Origin: Bacteroidia bacterium
GTDB lineage: Bacteria > Bacteroidota > Bacteroidia > Flavobacteriales > Flavobacteriaceae
Reading direction: 5' to 3'
Assembly: GCA_018679315.1 (NCBI GenBank)
Contig: JAHHLF010000198.1
Location: 1-18,504, forward strand
Length of the DNA: 18,504 nucleotides
Shown here: positions 15,637-18,504 of the stretch, piece by piece
How the letters are laid out: each line of letters opens with the position of its first letter
Numbering within the stretch: the stretch's first letter is position 1
Notes under the pieces: model-generated
What the model saw: the letters and a program-made list of their open reading frames with translations, nothing else
Database searches by the model: none
What the model was told of the DNA's origin: nothing
Position numbers and translations under genes: made by a program

Positions 15637-16098
15637 TTAAGGATTTCGGATTGAAGAACGTGGTGGTGACTGCCACAGCACATTAACGATCATCCATTTG
15701 CCCTCTATTTTCATCAAGGAGATATAATCTATCCCCCAAATGGCATTCACCTTGGCAACCGCTGTTTTATCAGATACTTCAAAGACTTCTACCCCTTTAG
15801 GCGTTTTTTCATCGGCCATGCTTCCATCTGCGTTCCAGCGTTTGGCAAGGGAGACCAGGTCCTCAAAAGGCATTTCTAATTGCTCTGAGTACATCTCCTT
15901 TTCCTTATTCCAATAAAAACCGGTTTTGCGCAGGCTTTTATGGACACTTTTATAGGCAAGTGTGGTGTCGGCTTTGTAGAAGGCGTGTATGTAATCAAAA
16001 CAGGCATCTTCTACTGCATTAACTTCTTCTGTCGGATCTTGTGCCATTAGGCCGCTCCATGCGAATACACATAGGAGCAAGAGGGTGGGTGATTTCAT
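15637..16098 (-). CDS. Small exported NTF2-like protein (putative lumazine-binding type)
   Basis: A 153-residue protein on the minus strand, the only such gene in the window. The signal peptide MKSPTLLLLCVFAWSGLMA is followed by Gln20. The mature part, beginning EEVNAVEDACFDYIHAFYKAD, resembles the NTF2-like / Lumazine_bd_2 fold: an N-terminal helix pair with conserved Tyr, then alternating strands (VEVFEVSDKTAVAKVNAIWG, DYISLMKIEGKWMIVNVLW). Such proteins have a small cone-shaped cavity, and many have no known ligand. No catalytic residues can be named. It is convergent with the amidohydrolase and divergent from the CocE-type hydrolase, with 105 bp between the two start codons for both promoters. 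Fold assignment is moderately sure; function is unknown. Confidence 0.82.
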   Translation of the reverse strand: MKSPTLLLLCVFAWSGLMAQDPTEEVNAVEDACFDYIHAFYKADTTLAYKSVHKSLRKTGFYWNKEKEMYSEQLEMPFEDLVSLAKRWNADGSMADEKTPKGVEVFEVSDKTAVAKVNAIWGIDYISLMKIEGKWMIVNVLWQSPPRSSIRNP

Positions 16099-16203
16099 TT
16101 GAATGGATTTGTTTACTCGGTCTATAAAAGTACGTAATTAATTTTCTACTTGGGCCTAAATATTACTGACCTTTTTAGTACCTTTTCCTTCAAATCAACA
16201 CTT

Positions 16204-18102
16204 ATGAAACGTCTTTCAACATTCCTATTTCTGCTACTTACACTGGCGCTGATCCAACAACCAATTTCAGCCCAGGAAGATATTTTTGAAAAGTTGGATA
16301 AGATCGCAGTCTACGAGGAAAAGATCATGATGCCCATGCGCGATGGCGTCCGTTTGGCTACAGATATATACCGACCTAACACAGAAGAGAAAGTCCCGAT
16401 AATATTTTCGAGGACACCCTATAATTTCAATTCGTGGGGTGATGGGGAAAAACGGACACGTACGGCACAACGGGCCTATGAAGCCGTCAAACGAGGCTAT
16501 GCCTATGTTGTACAAAATGAGCGGGGGCGCTATTACTCAGAAGGAGAATGGGATATTCTTGGTACACCCTTAACCGATGGCTATGACGCTTTTAGCTGGA
16601 TGGCAAACCAGGCTTGGTCTAATGGAAAGATCGGCACTTTAGGGTGTTCGTCTACGGCAGAATGGCAAATGGCAGTTGCTGCACTGGATCATCCCTCCCA
16701 TGCGGCCATGGTCCCTCAGGGATATGGTGCCGGAGTAGGCCGTGTCGGAGATTATTTTGAGCAGGGAAACTGGTATAGAGGAGGCGCAGAACAAATGCTT
16801 TTCTTCGCCTGGCTTTATGGCGTAGAGCACGATAAGTTCAAACCCAGGATACCGGCCGGAGCCACACAGGAAGACCTGATCCGCATCTCCCGCTTTTATG
16901 ACCTGGCCCCAGAAAACCCACCCGTAGATATGGCTGAAGCCTTGGCGCATTTACCCATTCAGGATATCCTCCAAAACATTCATGGAAAGCGGGAAGTATT
17001 CGACAAAATGGTAAGGCGTGATCCCAACCACCAGGAATGGTATGAAGGCGGTTTATATCATGATGATATGGAATTTGGCGTGCCTAGCTTCTGGTTTGCT
17101 TCCTGGTATGATGTATCCATTAGTCCGAACATAGCGCTCTTCAATCATGTGAGGAAGAATGCAAAGGATCCGGAGGTCAGGGATAATCAATACCTTGTCA
17201 TTGCACCCACACTCCACTGCAGGTATACACGGGCCACAGAGAATACTATTGTTGGAGAACGCAGTGTAGGCGATGCCCAATTGAATTACGATGAACAGAT
17301 CTATGCCTGGTTCGACAAGTGGTTAAAAGACAGTAGCAACGATTTTACTACAAAAACACCCAGGGTACAGTATTATACCATGGGATCCAATGAATGGAAT
17401 AATGCCGAAACCTGGCCGCCAGAGAAGGCACAAAGCATACGCTACTATCTCAATTCCGGTGGCAATGCCAATAGCTTATATGGAGATGGTAAATTAAGCA
17501 CAACCGCTCCGGGCGAATCCTCTCCGGATTCGTTTGTGTACGATCCTATGAATCCCGTACCATCCTATGGAGGTAATGTATGCTGTACAGGCAATGCCGT
17601 GCAGGGAGGAGCTTTTGACCAGCAGCAAATGGAAACCCGAAATGATATTTTAGTATATACCTCGGATCCCCTGGAAGAGGGTGTGGAAGTGAGCGGCTTT
17701 ATAGAGTCAAGCCTTTTTCTATCCTCTGATGTAAAAGATACGGATCTGACGATCAAATTAGTAGATGTCTATCCGGATGGCAGAGCTTACAATTTGGATG
17801 AGACTATACAGCGTGTGCGCTACCGTGGGGGCTATGACAAAGAAGTTTTTATGGCAGAGGGGGAGGTGTATGAGGTAAAAATGACACCGATGGCGACCAG
17901 TAATTTCTTCAAGAAAGGTCATCGGATCCGGATCGAGGTTTCCAGCAGTAATTTTCCTCGATTTGCCCGTAATCTGAATACGGGAGGAAAGAACTATGAT
18001 GAGAAAGAAGGCGTGGTCGCACATAACAATATTCATCACAGCAGTGCACATAAATCCTTTATCGATATCCCGATAGTTAGAAATAGAAAGGCTTCTAAAT
18101 AA
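16204..18102 (+). CDS. Exported CocE/NonD-family serine hydrolase (X-Pro dipeptidyl-peptidase S15-like)
   Basis: A 632-residue alpha/beta hydrolase related to cocaine esterase, glutaryl-7-ACA acylase and X-Pro dipeptidyl peptidase. The ATG at 16204 is chosen over 16150 because it starts the signal peptide MKRLSTFLFLLLTLALIQQPISA, likely cut before Gln24. The usual opening MPMRDGVRLATDIYRP is at 44-58. The nucleophile elbow GTLGCSSTAEWQ makes Ser149 the likely catalytic Ser. Asp303 in SWYDVS and His338 in PTLHCR complete the triad in family order. A C-terminal jelly-roll (PepX_C) domain from about residue 480 contains FIESSLFLSSDVKDTDLTIKLVDVYPDG-like text. Complete by length. The next gene starts 7 bp after its stop and is probably cotranscribed. 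Peptide, ester or amide substrates are all possible. Confidence 0.93.
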   Translation: MKRLSTFLFLLLTLALIQQPISAQEDIFEKLDKIAVYEEKIMMPMRDGVRLATDIYRPNTEEKVPIIFSRTPYNFNSWGDGEKRTRTAQRAYEAVKRGYAYVVQNERGRYYSEGEWDILGTPLTDGYDAFSWMANQAWSNGKIGTLGCSSTAEWQMAVAALDHPSHAAMVPQGYGAGVGRVGDYFEQGNWYRGGAEQMLFFAWLYGVEHDKFKPRIPAGATQEDLIRISRFYDLAPENPPVDMAEALAHLPIQDILQNIHGKREVFDKMVRRDPNHQEWYEGGLYHDDMEFGVPSFWFASWYDVSISPNIALFNHVRKNAKDPEVRDNQYLVIAPTLHCRYTRATENTIVGERSVGDAQLNYDEQIYAWFDKWLKDSSNDFTTKTPRVQYYTMGSNEWNNAETWPPEKAQSIRYYLNSGGNANSLYGDGKLSTTAPGESSPDSFVYDPMNPVPSYGGNVCCTGNAVQGGAFDQQQMETRNDILVYTSDPLEEGVEVSGFIESSLFLSSDVKDTDLTIKLVDVYPDGRAYNLDETIQRVRYRGGYDKEVFMAEGEVYEVKMTPMATSNFFKKGHRIRIEVSSSNFPRFARNLNTGGKNYDEKEGVVAHNNIHHSSAHKSFIDIPIVRNRKASK

Positions 18103-18109
18103 ACAACGC

Positions 18110-18504
18110 ATGAATAGCTTTTCCTCTTATCGCATATTTGGGCACCCGATTATCGCTTTTTTCATGCTTGCTGCAGCAGCGGTTCAGGGGCAGTATTCGG
18201 CCTATGAATGGGAAGAAAGAGATGAATGGATGGATGTGGCCAGGATATTAGAGTTGGCCGGTATAGAAAAAGGACAAACTGTGGCAGATATCGGCTGCCA
18301 TGAAGGCTATATGAGCATGTATTTGGCAAAAGCCGTAGGCCCTGAAGGAGAGGTGTTAGCCGAAGATGTTAGTAAGTATCGATTAGGACGATTGGAAGAT
18401 CATGCAAAGGATAGAGAACTGGATAACATTAGAACAATCCTGGGTACGGAAGCAGATCCGAAGTTACCGGCTAATCGGGTAGATATCGTTTTTGTGATCG
18501 ATGC
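18110..18504 (+). CDS. Exported class I SAM-methyltransferase-like protein, 3' end outside window
   Basis: The first 131 codons of a gene cut by the window end. The ATG at 18110 begins a hydrophobic leader (IIAFFMLAAAAVQG, then Gln28), so the protein appears exported. After that, WEERDEWMDVARILELAGI leads into methyltransferase motif I, VADIGCHEGYMS, and LAKAVGPEGEVLAEDVS, the strand-2 acidic region. NRVDIVFVIDA at the window end corresponds to motif IV. The glycine pattern of motif I is GCHEG rather than the common GxGxG. It belongs to the group of predicted secreted methyltransferases found in Bacteroidota and Proteobacteria, whose substrate is unknown and whose access to SAM outside the cytoplasm is unexplained. 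Follows the CocE-type hydrolase by 7 bp. Confidence 0.85.
   Translation, partial: MNSFSSYRIFGHPIIAFFMLAAAAVQGQYSAYEWEERDEWMDVARILELAGIEKGQTVADIGCHEGYMSMYLAKAVGPEGEVLAEDVSKYRLGRLEDHAKDRELDNIRTILGTEADPKLPANRVDIVFVID

Noticed and set aside
16150..16186. TTG and TACCTTTT as a promoter for the CocE-type gene
   Set aside because: The spacing of about 26 bp is outside the usual range and TACCTTTT lacks the final G.

Overview
The window looks like chromosome from a member of the Bacteroidota, probably a marine Flavobacteriia-type organism. The reasons are the gene families, the A-rich ribosome-binding regions, very tight gene packing, and five exported proteins whose likely signal-peptidase I cleavage site is followed by Gln, a habit typical of this phylum. 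There are 19 protein genes, 18 on the + strand. No RNA gene, CRISPR array, insertion sequence or phage gene was seen. No gene-free stretch exceeds about 130 bases.

Region 1 (1-3816) is a sugar-oxidation cluster. It holds a GMC flavoprotein dehydrogenase (5' end outside the window) with a probable Fe-S cluster motif, a Gfo/Idh/MocA NAD(P) oxidoreductase, a gluconate 2-dehydrogenase subunit-3-like exported partner, and an overlapping NagB-type aminosugar-phosphate isomerase/deaminase. It plausibly oxidises a sugar or aminosugar derivative, first in the envelope and then in the cytoplasm.

Region 2 (3946-13075) is one compact ten-gene operon with gaps of 15 bp or less and several ATGA overlaps. 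It encodes an envelope-anchored xanthine-dehydrogenase-family enzyme (IorA/IorB type) and most of what is needed to build and insert its molybdenum cofactor: MoaD, MoaA, MobA, a MoeB-rhodanese fusion, a TauE/SafE membrane permease, MoeA, XdhC and a MocA-type cytidylyltransferase. MoaC, MoaE and MogA are not present. The permease in the middle of the cofactor genes has no textbook role there and is the best lead for a new function in this part.

Region 3 (13076-18504) is a run of exported proteins. The first is a charge-polarised protein with ten 13-residue repeats, followed by a clear intrinsic terminator. Next come an amidohydrolase, a convergent small NTF2-like protein (the only minus-strand gene), a CocE/X-Pro-type serine hydrolase, and the start of an exported SAM-methyltransferase-like protein cut by the window end. 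The repeat protein is the least explained gene in the window.
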